This document shows positions 55,963-63,965 of a DNA stretch of 64,000 bases, one piece after another. The stretch is from Winogradskyella thalassocola. GTDB taxonomy: Bacteria > Bacteroidota > Bacteroidia > Flavobacteriales > Flavobacteriaceae. A model generated the notes under the pieces. It worked only from the letters and a program-made list of their open reading frames with translations. It had not been told where the DNA came from and did no database searches. Numbering within the stretch: the stretch's first letter is position 1; the number at the start of each line of letters is the position of its first letter. A program made the position numbers and the translations under genes. The stretch is from positions 1-64,000 of the forward strand of contig NZ_FNCZ01000006.1 of the NCBI RefSeq assembly GCF_900099995.1, written 5' to 3'.

Positions 55963-55965
55963 TGC

Positions 55966-58059
55966 ATGTTTATTAAGCCCCAAAACATTTTTGTTTTTCT
56001 CATGTTGTGTTACACTTCACTTTGTATGGCGCAAACAACTCCTGTAGTTGAAAGTGAAAATAAAAAAGTAGATCAGCTTTTTTACTATTTTAATAATGGT
56101 TCTGAAACCAAAGCATATCGGGAAGCCCACAAATCTTTGCGCACTTTTAAATCAAATAAAGCAATAACGAATACCAATTTATTATTGGCTTACTACCATA
56201 ATAAATATGTTGCTATAGATTCGTCTATTTATTACACGCATCAAGCACTAAATAGTAAAAAGAACGTTAACGACTCTTTAGGCGTTAGATTAACCATATT
56301 ATCTTACCAATTATTGGCTTTAAATAACAAAAACAAAGGCTTATATCAAGAAAGTAAAAAGTGGCATATCAAAGGAGCTGAACTCAGTGAAAAACATAAT
56401 GAAACAAACCTATATTATACACATTTACACGGATTAGCTAGTACTTATGTTACTCTTGGTAAAACGGAAGAAGCCTTAGAACTTTTTGAAAAATGTATTA
56501 AATTTTCTAAGGATGACGAACTTATTTTGGGAAGTTACATCAATTTAGGGTCTATCTATTCGTCGCTTTCCAAATACGAAATATCAAATGCGTATTTACA
56601 GAAAGCAAAAGAGATCTGTGAGAAGGATACTCATAAAAAACAAGCCTTAGTAAATGTTATTATTAATATAGGAGATAATTATTTAGGTAAAGGAGAAACA
56701 GATAAAGCACTTTCGGCATTCTACGAAGCAAAAGAAATAAGTAATGACACCAGATCCTATAATTTAGAACTCATCATTTTAGGTAAAATAGGTACTGTAC
56801 TATTCAATGAAGAAAGAAATAATGAAGCCCTTTTAATTTTTTCTAATACCTTAATTAAAGCTGTCAATTTGGGTAATTTAGATATTGAGATGAATAGCTA
56901 TCTTATGTTAGAAAAACTCTCACTTCGAAAAGGGGATGATCGCAGTGCATATAACTATGGAAAATACTATTACCAGATAAAAGATTCTATTGAGAATTCG
57001 CAAAGGCAACAAGAGATTAACAATTTAGAAGTTAAATTTAAAACGCTTGAAAAAGAGAAAACGATAAAAGTCTTACAGATAGAAAATCTTAATAAGAGTT
57101 TAAATATTAAGAACAAGGATGCAGATATAGAAAAGTATAAACTTCAAGAAGCTATAATTGCAAAACAAAATGAAAATCAGGTTTTACAATTACAAAATGG
57201 TGTTGAAAAACGTAAAAACGAAATTGCATTACTTAAAGAGAAAGAAGCGTTAAAAGCTGTAGAGTTAGATAGAGAGAAGACCATTAAATACATTGTTCTC
57301 GTTGCTTTTTTTATTCTATTAATTCCTATTGTTGGACTTTTAGTTATTTACTATCAAAAATTACAAGCACAGAGCTTACTTAATCTAAAAGAAAAAGAGA
57401 TTAATGAGCAGCAAGTCATTTCATTAAAAAAAGATCAAGAATTAAAGTTAATTAAAGCATCTGTTAGAGGTCAAGATCAAGAGCGTAAAAAAATAGCTCA
57501 AGAAATGCACGATAGTGTTGGTGGTAATTTAGCGGCTATAAAATTACAATTCAGTCAGCTTTATAATCAGCCAGATAAATTAAAATTAATCTATAGTCAG
57601 TTAGATGATACTTATGAGCAAGTACGAAATTTATCACATAACCTGTTGCCTAAAAAAATTAGAGAGAACGATTTTGTTTTTTTAATTAAAGAATACATCC
57701 ACACCGTTGAAGAGGCAAGTGAAATAACCATTAACCTTTCATTTTACGACGAAGAAAAAATCAATACACTAAGTAAGATTTTGCAAAACGAATTGTTTTC
57801 AATTTTTCAAGAATTAGCAACCAATACACTTAAGTACGCAAAAGCAAATACTATAGATATACAGTTAGACTTTTTAAATGAATGTTTGTTTTTTGTTTAT
57901 GAAGATGATGGTATTGGCTTTGATTTATCAATAATTACATTAGGCATAGGCTTAACGAATATAAAGAATAGGGTAGAAACTTATAACGGTATATTACATA
58001 TCGATTCTAAACCCAACAGAGGTACCAATATTAATATAGAAATTCCACTAAAAGCATAA
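55966..58059 (+). CDS. TPR-containing sensor histidine kinase
   Basis: I use the ATG at 55966 (MFIKPQNIFVFLMLCYTSLC), giving 697 residues; a TTG at 55960 lies inside the -7 promoter element and is not a likely start. Signal peptide (~1-22), TPR array in the periplasm (~30-345; GLASTYVTLGKTEEALELFE, NLGSIYSSLSKYEISNAYLQ, NIGDNYLGKGETDKALSAFY), long coiled coil (~350-438), TM helix (~441-463). A HisKA_3-type domain has His515 in KIAQEMHDSVGGNL. The HATPase domain has ELATNTLKYAKA, DDGIGF and GIGLTNI. The response regulator gene follows after four bases. It is a second TPR kinase system, only distantly related to that at 46474-50064. Confidence 0.92.
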   Translation: MFIKPQNIFVFLMLCYTSLCMAQTTPVVESENKKVDQLFYYFNNGSETKAYREAHKSLRTFKSNKAITNTNLLLAYYHNKYVAIDSSIYYTHQALNSKKNVNDSLGVRLTILSYQLLALNNKNKGLYQESKKWHIKGAELSEKHNETNLYYTHLHGLASTYVTLGKTEEALELFEKCIKFSKDDELILGSYINLGSIYSSLSKYEISNAYLQKAKEICEKDTHKKQALVNVIINIGDNYLGKGETDKALSAFYEAKEISNDTRSYNLELIILGKIGTVLFNEERNNEALLIFSNTLIKAVNLGNLDIEMNSYLMLEKLSLRKGDDRSAYNYGKYYYQIKDSIENSQRQQEINNLEVKFKTLEKEKTIKVLQIENLNKSLNIKNKDADIEKYKLQEAIIAKQNENQVLQLQNGVEKRKNEIALLKEKEALKAVELDREKTIKYIVLVAFFILLIPIVGLLVIYYQKLQAQSLLNLKEKEINEQQVISLKKDQELKLIKASVRGQDQERKKIAQEMHDSVGGNLAAIKLQFSQLYNQPDKLKLIYSQLDDTYEQVRNLSHNLLPKKIRENDFVFLIKEYIHTVEEASEITINLSFYDEEKINTLSKILQNELFSIFQELATNTLKYAKANTIDIQLDFLNECLFFVYEDDGIGFDLSIITLGIGLTNIKNRVETYNGILHIDSKPNRGTNINIEIPLKA

Positions 58060-58063
58060 ATAA

Positions 58064-58708
58064 ATGAAGCATAACCTCATTATAGCCGACGATCACAAAA
58101 TGTTTTTAGATGGTTTATTAAGTATTCTTAATACAGAAAGCAATTACAATATTCTATTTACGGCAAAGCATGGCGGCCATGTTCAAAAGTATATTTCTAT
58201 AAATACGGAAGAAAAAATAGATCTTGTAATTACTGATGTTACTATGCCAGAAGTGGATGGTATTACTTTAAATAAGTGGATAAAGAATACGGATAGAAAA
58301 ATAAAGACATTGGTGGTTAGTATGCACAACACACCAGAAATCATAGATAGTCTTATTGAAAATAATGTAGATGGGTATCTTCAGAAAAATGCGCAAAAAG
58401 AAGAATTCTTAAAAGCGATAGAAACCATTTTAGGAGGTGAAAAATATTTCTCTAAGGAAATTAAAGATATCTACCTTCAAAATAAATTTGAAAAGAATAA
58501 AGAAAAGGAAGTTAAACTAACCAAACGAGAAGTAGAAGTCATCTCGCTTATTGCAGAAGAATTTACCACTCAAGAAATCGCAGATCAGCTGTTTTTAAGT
58601 AAGCACACGATTGAAAGCTACCGAAAAAACCTAGTTACTAAATTGAATGTTAGAAACCTCGCCGGACTTACCAAATACGCTATTAAAAAAGGTTATGTGT
58701 CGTCGTAA
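58064..58708 (+). CDS. LuxR/NarL-type response regulator
   Basis: A 214-residue regulator. The receiver domain has Asp9/Asp10, phospho-acceptor Asp58 in LVITDVTMPEVDGI, Ser90 (VVSMHN) in the Thr/Ser position, and Lys108 (LQKN). The C-terminal LuxR domain (~148-210) includes LTKREVEVISLIAEEFTTQE and LSKHTIESYRKNLVTKLNVR. It is translated just after its kinase (four bases apart). A likely target is the operon starting at 59083, whose promoter has the same CGGGG spacing as the promoter of this pair (inference). Confidence 0.94.
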   Translation: MKHNLIIADDHKMFLDGLLSILNTESNYNILFTAKHGGHVQKYISINTEEKIDLVITDVTMPEVDGITLNKWIKNTDRKIKTLVVSMHNTPEIIDSLIENNVDGYLQKNAQKEEFLKAIETILGGEKYFSKEIKDIYLQNKFEKNKEKEVKLTKREVEVISLIAEEFTTQEIADQLFLSKHTIESYRKNLVTKLNVRNLAGLTKYAIKKGYVSS

Positions 58709-58738
58709 CATAAATATACTATCATCAGTTTAATACAA

Positions 58739-58769
58739 AGGTTCTATTTTATAATAGAGCCTTTTTTTA
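58739..58769 (+). terminator. Terminator after the response regulator gene
   Basis: AGGTTCTATT (58739-58748), loop TTAT, AATAGAGCCT (58753-58762), then a T run; one mismatch-like G-T pair. It is 31 bases after the stop codon. Confidence 0.8.
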
Positions 58770-58924
58770 TGACTAATAATTTTGTTGCTTAAGTAAGCAT
58801 TAGCTCGTTAGAATTTCAATATAAATACATTCTTAAAATAGGTTTTATGACTAAAGGGATTTTATCTAAAAACACACAAACTCAAAATGCACATAACTCA
58901 CTTATTTCTAGTTAGTTGTGATTT

Positions 58925-58946
58925 AATACCCTGTTTACAGGGTATT
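58925..58946. promoter_or_regulatory. Perfect inverted repeat, candidate operator
   Basis: AATACCCTG, TTTA, CAGGGTATT: nine-base perfect palindrome arms. It lies 44 bases upstream of the -7 element at 58990 and has no T run, so it is not a terminator. The core CCCTGTTT recurs upstream of the kinase gene at 55918-55925. It is a candidate binding site for the LuxR regulator encoded next door. Confidence 0.5.
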
Positions 58947-58961
58947 GTTTTTCACTAAAAA

Positions 58962-58997
58962 CGGGGTTAAATCAAGGTAGCTATTGGTATAAATTTG
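58962..58997 (+). promoter_or_regulatory. Promoter of the 4-TM/SIMPL/LipL32-like operon, with CGGGG box
   Basis: CGGGG (58962-58966) and a perfect -7 element TAAATTTG (58990-58997), with no TTG at -33. The start-to-start distance (28 bases) equals that of the promoter at 55927-55962, and AAT and GT between them also coincide. The leader would be about 80 bases. Confidence 0.55.
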
Positions 58998-59082
58998 CAT
59001 AAGAAAATAAGAAACATCAAAAAAAAACGAAATGTGTTTCTATTTCAAAAACAAACAAACTTTAACCATTAAAAACAAAATT

Positions 59083-59502
59083 ATGACTTTCGGAATTACA
59101 CTTATTTTATTAAGCATCATCGCAGTACCTTCTTTATTATTATCAAAAAAACCTAACGCAAAAGAGTTGTTAGAAAAAATAGAACCTTACCAAGGTTGGA
59201 TCGGACTTATTTTATGTTTTTATGGTGTTTGGGGTATTATTTTTTCCATTTTAAACTTAGGCTGGTTGACAACATTCCCTATCTGGTGGGTAACATTATT
59301 AGCAGGAAGTATTGTACAAGCTGTTCTAGGATTTATGCTAGGATTTAGCCTTATTAATAAATACGTTTTATCTAAAAATGACGCTGCAAAAGAAAAAGCT
59401 ATAGCTCTTAGAGAGAAACTAGCTCCAAAACAAGGAAAGCTTGGTATTGTAGGGTTGTTTGTTGGTGGATGGATGATTGTTGCTTCAATCCTTTTCTTCT
59501 GA
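59083..59502 (+). CDS. Small membrane protein with four TM segments
   Basis: I place the start at 59083 ([20 protein letters not shown]), giving 139 residues; an upstream ATG at 59032 would add 17 charged residues before the first helix. Four hydrophobic helices are visible (~2-19, ~35-55, ~62-85, ~115-138), with two similar Lys/Glu-rich amphipathic linkers ([20 protein letters not shown] and [20 protein letters not shown]). These look like an internal duplication. No family is recognised. It is the first gene of an apparent operon with a SIMPL protein (22 bases on) and a LipL32-like protein. Confidence 0.78.
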   Translation: MTFGITLILLSIIAVPSLLLSKKPNAKELLEKIEPYQGWIGLILCFYGVWGIIFSILNLGWLTTFPIWWVTLLAGSIVQAVLGFMLGFSLINKYVLSKNDAAKEKAIALREKLAPKQGKLGIVGLFVGGWMIVASILFF

Positions 59503-59524
59503 AAATTTCAAATTAGATTAATAC

Positions 59525-60142
59525 ATGAAAAAAATTATCTTTTTAATGGCATTGTTATTCACAGTGCCATTAATAGCCCAAGAACACAAAAACACAATTA
59601 CTGTGGTTGGTGAAACAGAAACAATAGTTGATGACGATAGTTATATCGTTCTAATCGCTTTACAGCAAGTACTTGTTTATGAAGGACAAGGTGAAGTAGA
59701 AGTAACCTCTTTGGATGAAGTTAAAAAGAATTACATCCAAAAATTAGAAGCTTCAGGAATCGAATTTAGCCAGTTTACTAGAAATACATACTATGAGTTT
59801 GCAATGGCGTATTCACAAAACAGAGCGTCGGAATATTACCACTTCAAAACATCAAATAAGGAAGATGTTCGAAAATTATCAAAGTTAAAGTCAGCAGGAA
59901 TGTCTGTTGTTAATACGGAGGTAGAAGCTAAGAAATTAACCAACCAGCAGTTAGTAGATCTTTCAAAAAAAGCAATAGATAATGCCAAAGAAAAAGCAAA
60001 CGCTTTAGCTAAGGAATTGAATAAAACTATTGGAGAAATTGTTTCTATTGTCGATCAAAATGTAAGTACTCAGTATATTCAAAGTTACGGGACTTCAACC
60101 TCACGAAGTCACGTTGTATCTGTCTCTTTTGAATTAAAATAA
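59525..60142 (+). CDS. Exported SIMPL-domain (DUF541) protein
   Basis: A 205-residue protein with a signal peptide (~1-18, VPLIAQ) and a SIMPL domain: ITVVGETETIVDDDSYIVLI near the start and LSKKAIDNAKEKANALAKEL near the end, both typical. SIMPL-family proteins (such as BP26/Omp28) are periplasmic and often multimeric; function is poorly known. It is the middle gene of the operon that ends in a LipL32-like protein, with a 44-base gap to the next start. Confidence 0.88.
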   Translation: MKKIIFLMALLFTVPLIAQEHKNTITVVGETETIVDDDSYIVLIALQQVLVYEGQGEVEVTSLDEVKKNYIQKLEASGIEFSQFTRNTYYEFAMAYSQNRASEYYHFKTSNKEDVRKLSKLKSAGMSVVNTEVEAKKLTNQQLVDLSKKAIDNAKEKANALAKELNKTIGEIVSIVDQNVSTQYIQSYGTSTSRSHVVSVSFELK

Positions 60143-60186
60143 TAAAATAACGAATGTCTTTAAATAATCAAAATCACTTAAAAATT

Positions 60187-60867
60187 ATGAAAATTAAATT
60201 AGTAGTATTATCAGTATTTGCTTTCTGTTGTGTATTTAACGCAGAAGCTCAAAAATTAAAAAAGTTTGGAAGTTCAGTTGAGAAGAAAGTGGGACCAAAA
60301 ACCATTAAAGTACCATACACAGATGTAATATCGTATTTAGGATATGCCTCTGCAGGCAACGAAGATGAAATTGTAGATGGTAAAAAATTCTATTACATTT
60401 ATTTATGGGTTCCTGCTGTAGCACCAGAACTTGGAGTAAGAATGCTATCTCCTGTTGCTAAAACAAAAGTTAAAGATGCCATCGCATCTGATGAGTATAC
60501 AGAAAATGCGTCTTCAAGCGATTATTTTGATACTTATATTACTTTAGAGCGTTCTACTATTTTTACAAAAGAAGGTGTTACTGAAGAGGGTGCTAAAAGC
60601 GCTACTTGGACAACCCTTGCTAGTAATGATGATAATAGTGAAATGCCTAAGCAACCTAGTGGAAGCAGTTACAATTCTTTATTAAGATATAAAAGTGAAG
60701 TGGGCAGTCCTACAAAAGCTTTAACTGCTGGTTTGTACCGTATTGGCTTTACAACCTACAAAACAGGAGAAGTTAAAGGAACATTTTTAGCAGAAGTTGC
60801 AGCCCCAATAAAATTACCTGGTGTTGTAATGGCTAAAACCATTGAAGACCTTAAAAAAGAATTATAA
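60187..60867 (+). CDS. LipL32-like secreted protein
   Basis: I use the ATG at 60187 (MKIKLVVLSVFAFCCVFNAE), giving 226 residues with a signal peptide; an earlier in-frame ATG at 60154 adds 11 residues. The mature protein matches LipL32, the major surface lipoprotein of pathogenic Leptospira, over most of its length by recall: VDGKKFYYIYLWVPAVAPEL, GVRMLSP, FDTYITLER, YNSLLRYK, GLYRIGFTTYKTGEVKGTF. LipL32 Ca ligands Asp132/Thr133 correspond to Asp115/Thr116 here, and Tyr178 to Tyr162; the Asp pair may be Asp148/Asp149. There is no usable lipobox (signal ends AEAQ), so it is probably soluble or secreted. It is the last gene of an operon with a SIMPL protein. Confidence 0.88.
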   Translation: MKIKLVVLSVFAFCCVFNAEAQKLKKFGSSVEKKVGPKTIKVPYTDVISYLGYASAGNEDEIVDGKKFYYIYLWVPAVAPELGVRMLSPVAKTKVKDAIASDEYTENASSSDYFDTYITLERSTIFTKEGVTEEGAKSATWTTLASNDDNSEMPKQPSGSSYNSLLRYKSEVGSPTKALTAGLYRIGFTTYKTGEVKGTFLAEVAAPIKLPGVVMAKTIEDLKKEL

Positions 60868-60895
60868 ACAGAAAAATAGATATTCGTATTTTACT

Positions 60896-60936
60896 AAAAC
60901 ACCTCTTTATAAAACTAAAGAGGTGTTTTTTGTTTT
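60896..60936. terminator. Bidirectional terminator after the LipL32-like gene
   Basis: AAAACACCTCTTT (60896-60908) and AAAGAGGTGTTTT (60917-60929) form a perfect 13-base stem with an eight-base loop, flanked by A/T runs. It serves convergent genes ending at 60867 and 60952. Confidence 0.88.
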
Positions 60937-60951
60937 AGTACTCGCTAGTTT

Positions 60952-61518
60952 TTAATCCTCAGTTCCCCATGGAGCATCTGGCGTTTCAATAGTTTTAGTT
61001 AAATCAAAACGAACCGTAAATAAACGATCAGTACCTAAACGACGTAAGTTATAAGTTAGGCTTGTTTCATCTATTGTAAACCACCAAATATTGGTAGAGG
61101 CGGCTGGTAATATTTCTGAAGTGTGTGCATCGGCAGGAAACATTTGTAAATTGGCTAAACCTTTATTTGCACTTGTGCCGCCATATTGGGTTAAATCTTC
61201 TTCCGATCCGTCTTCATGTCTATGATCGTGCTTTAATCGAATTATTTTTTCATCATTCATATGTAAAACCCAAGTACGCGATTTGTTCTCACCTACAAAA
61301 AACGGAACTCTAATATCGTTAGTGTCACAAGAACGTACATGCATTACTAATTTCTCACCTGTAAATCCATCACCTTCTTTGCCGCCTTCTGTGATTTCAC
61401 CTTCGTAAGCGTTACCACAATGTGATTTGAGTTGTTCCCAAAATTTTTCTGAATTGGTTTGTTCTTGTGCTAAGAGTGTTAGTGGTAATACGAGTAAAAA
61501 AAAGAGTAGTGTTTTCAT
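60952..61518 (-). CDS. Secreted protein of unknown function
   Basis: A 188-residue protein with a signal peptide (~1-17, LTLLAQ). The mature part starts FWEQLKSHCGNAYEGEITEG and has two cysteines (His-Cys at ~34 and RSC at ~63) that could form a disulfide, and a His/Asp/Glu-rich patch IIRLKHDHRHEDGSEEDLTQ that could bind metal. The end NLRRLGTDRLFTVRFDLTK is beta-like. I have seen similar proteins in marine bacteria but know no function. It is convergent with the LipL32-like gene. Confidence 0.75.
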   Translation of the reverse strand: MKTLLFFLLVLPLTLLAQEQTNSEKFWEQLKSHCGNAYEGEITEGGKEGDGFTGEKLVMHVRSCDTNDIRVPFFVGENKSRTWVLHMNDEKIIRLKHDHRHEDGSEEDLTQYGGTSANKGLANLQMFPADAHTSEILPAASTNIWWFTIDETSLTYNLRRLGTDRLFTVRFDLTKTIETPDAPWGTED

Positions 61519-61748
61519 AATTAAATTTTATTCATGGGTGTTTCTCTAACAGCTAATATACATGAATTCTTCAAGTTGAATAATTTTCTAAAAACCATGA
61601 AAGTGTCATGAGAAATCTAATAGTTTAACATTTTTAAAGTTTGATTAAGAGCGCTTAACAAGCTTTATATATTTCATTTACGTTAAAGAATGGCGAGAAT
61701 AAGTCAATCTAATGCGTCATAAGTCTTAAATTAGAGAAAAATTAAACC

Positions 61749-62546
61749 ATGAAAAAGACGCTTCAAATTGGAAATATAATAGCTCTAGTTTTAACCATAT
61801 TTATCAATTATCTCTCTAATACAGGGGCCTTAAATAATACCACTATTGGTGAAGTGTCTAATAGTTATAGATCCTTGTTTACGCCTGCAGGTTATACGTT
61901 TGCCATTTGGGGGCTAATTTATTTGCTGCTAATAGGTTTTGCTGTTTATCAAGGTCGAAGCTTATTTAAAAACGTAAAGAATGACGATGTTGTACTGAGA
62001 ACAGGTTGGTGGTTTATGCTCTCGTGTTTATTTAATTCACTTTGGGTATTCGCTTGGATTTATGAATATACAGCCGTTTCTTGTATTTTTATTTTCTTAT
62101 TACTGTTTTCATTATTAAAGATTATAGTCAACAACAGAATGGAATTAGATGACGAGCCATTACCAATTATTGCTTTTGTTTGGTGGCCTTTTGTGATGTA
62201 TTCGGGTTGGGTAACTGTGGCTAGTATTGCTAATGTTTCAACATATTTAGTAAAAATTGGTTGGGATGGTTTTGGATTATCTGATGTTACTTGGACTATT
62301 GCACTCATCGCCATTGCTGTGGTTATAAATTTAGTAGTAACTTGGAAACGTAATATGCGAGAGTTTGCACTTGTTGGTGCTTGGGCATTAATTGGTATAG
62401 GAAATGCCAATAAGCTTAATAAAGAAACACTGATGTACGTGGCATTTGTGAGTGCCGCTATACTAATAATTAGTAGTGCTATTCATGGTTTTAAAAACCG
62501 TGATACTAGTCCGTTAACTAAGTTACAGGAACGCAAGAATTCATAG
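61749..62546 (+). CDS. TspO/MBR-like tryptophan-rich membrane protein
   Basis: A 265-residue, multi-pass membrane protein (about eight helices) with the pattern FTPAGYTFAIWGLIYLLL near residue 42. Many Trp residues follow (TGWWFMLSCLFNSLWVFAWI, IAFVWWPFVMYSGWVTVASI). It resembles the proteins annotated as tryptophan-rich sensory proteins in flavobacteria and is related to the TspO/MBR family, although longer than classical TspO (~160 residues). In TspO the ligands are porphyrins and sterols; the ligand here is unknown. It is upstream of, but 112 bases from, the helicase gene. Confidence 0.8.
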   Translation: MKKTLQIGNIIALVLTIFINYLSNTGALNNTTIGEVSNSYRSLFTPAGYTFAIWGLIYLLLIGFAVYQGRSLFKNVKNDDVVLRTGWWFMLSCLFNSLWVFAWIYEYTAVSCIFIFLLLFSLLKIIVNNRMELDDEPLPIIAFVWWPFVMYSGWVTVASIANVSTYLVKIGWDGFGLSDVTWTIALIAIAVVINLVVTWKRNMREFALVGAWALIGIGNANKLNKETLMYVAFVSAAILIISSAIHGFKNRDTSPLTKLQERKNS

Positions 62547-62595
62547 GGTTTAGAATATAATAAGCATTTTTTTAGAGTCAGGCTTAAAATAGCCG

Positions 62596-62603
62596 TAACT
62601 TTG
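62596..62603 (+). promoter_or_regulatory. Probable -7 element of the DEAD-box helicase gene
   Basis: TAACTTTG matches TAnnTTTG, 55 bases before the ATG, with a leader of about 50 bases, which is common for cold-induced helicases. No good TTG is seen upstream. Confidence 0.5.
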
Positions 62604-62658
62604 CACCAAATTAAAGGAGTGACCTAAATAAATAGAGTTTGCTTCATAAACACTATTT

Positions 62659-63957
62659 ATGTCATTTAAATCATTGGGCTTATCTGAGCCTTTACTTCAA
62701 GCTATCCAGAAAAAAGGATACGAAACACCTTCACCAATTCAAGCAAAAGCCATTCCTCCTGTATTAGAAGGAAAAGACGTTTTAGCATCAGCTCAAACCG
62801 GAACCGGAAAAACAGCAGGTTTTACATTACCGCTGCTTCACCTTTTATCTAGCGATACAAGAGAGCAAAGGCACAGACCAATTAGAGCTTTAATATTAAC
62901 GCCTACACGTGAGTTAGCAGCGCAAGTTTATGCTAATGTTAAAGAATACAGTGAGTTTTTAAATATTAGAAGTACGGTTATTTTTGGAGGAGTCAATCAG
63001 AAACCACAAGTTAATAAATTGAGTCAAGGAGTCGATGTTTTGGTCGCAACACCAGGACGTTTAATCGATTTAGAAAACCAAGGAGTTTTATCTTTAAATA
63101 AGGTAGAGATATTTGTTTTGGACGAAGCCGATCGTATGTTAGATATGGGTTTTTTGCGCGATATAGAACGCGTTATGAAACTTATGCCAGCTAAACGTCA
63201 GAACCTTATGTTCTCGGCAACGTTTTCTAAAGATATTAAGAAATTAGCGTATTCAATTCTTAATAATCCTATTCAAGTTGAAGCGACACCAGAAAATACA
63301 GCTGTTGAGGTTATTCAACAAAAGGTTTACAGAGTTGCAAAAGGTAAAAAAACAGATTTAATCATTAAACTGATTACAGAAGGAAATTGGAAACAAGTTC
63401 TCGTTTTTAATAGAACAAAACATGGAGCTAATAAGCTTTGTAAAAAGATGATTAGTTCTGGTATTACAGCTGCAGCGATTCATGGAAATAAAAGTCAAGG
63501 AGCGAGAACAAAAGCATTAGCTGGATTCAAAAACGGATCGGTTAGAGTTTTAGTGGCAACAGATATTGCAGCAAGAGGTTTAGATATCCCATTATTACCA
63601 CATGTTATTAACTTTGAATTGCCTAATATTTCTGAAGACTACGTTCACAGAATTGGTAGAACAGGTAGAGCAGGAGCTAGTGGAGAAGCTATTTCTTTAG
63701 TAAGTGCAGATGAAACGACTTTTTTACGTGATATTGAGAAGTTGATTGCTATGAAGATTGAAGTTGAAATCCTTGAAGGTTTCGAACCAGATCCTAATGC
63801 TTCAACAGAACCGATAAAACCAGGTCAGAATAGAAATCAAGGTCGTGGTAGAGGTTCTAATAATAAAAATTCGGGAAACTCAGGAAAGTCTAAAAGTTCG
63901 AGTTCAGACCGAAATAAAAGTAGAAGCCGTAATAGAAATAACGATAGTAGACGTTAG
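62659..63957 (+). CDS. DEAD-box RNA helicase, RhlE-like
   Basis: A 432-residue ATP-dependent RNA helicase. Q motif [13 protein letters not shown], motif I AQTGTGKT (45-52), PTRELA, TPGR, DEAD (155-158), SAT, and in the second domain [15 protein letters not shown] and [10 protein letters not shown] are all intact. The C-terminal tail (~380-432) is rich in Arg, Ser, Asn and Gly, an RNA-binding extension. Size and motifs fit the RhlE group, which acts in ribosome assembly and cold-shock RNA remodelling; the exact paralog cannot be fixed from one genome. Confidence 0.93.
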   Translation: MSFKSLGLSEPLLQAIQKKGYETPSPIQAKAIPPVLEGKDVLASAQTGTGKTAGFTLPLLHLLSSDTREQRHRPIRALILTPTRELAAQVYANVKEYSEFLNIRSTVIFGGVNQKPQVNKLSQGVDVLVATPGRLIDLENQGVLSLNKVEIFVLDEADRMLDMGFLRDIERVMKLMPAKRQNLMFSATFSKDIKKLAYSILNNPIQVEATPENTAVEVIQQKVYRVAKGKKTDLIIKLITEGNWKQVLVFNRTKHGANKLCKKMISSGITAAAIHGNKSQGARTKALAGFKNGSVRVLVATDIAARGLDIPLLPHVINFELPNISEDYVHRIGRTGRAGASGEAISLVSADETTFLRDIEKLIAMKIEVEILEGFEPDPNASTEPIKPGQNRNQGRGRGSNNKNSGNSGKSKSSSSDRNKSRSRNRNNDSRR

Positions 63958-63965
63958 TCGCTAAC

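Larger units (their letters stand above)
58709..59082. other. Regulatory region between the regulator gene and the LipL32-like operon
   Basis: About 370 bases holding the terminator at 58739-58769, a perfect 9-base inverted repeat at 58925-58946 and the promoter at 58962-58997. An ~80-base leader precedes the ATG at 59083. No small coding frame is seen in the AT-rich part at 58770-58920. Confidence 0.6.

Noticed and set aside
55960..55965. TTG start codon for the TPR kinase
   Set aside because: It overlaps the -7 promoter element; the ATG two codons on gives a good signal peptide.
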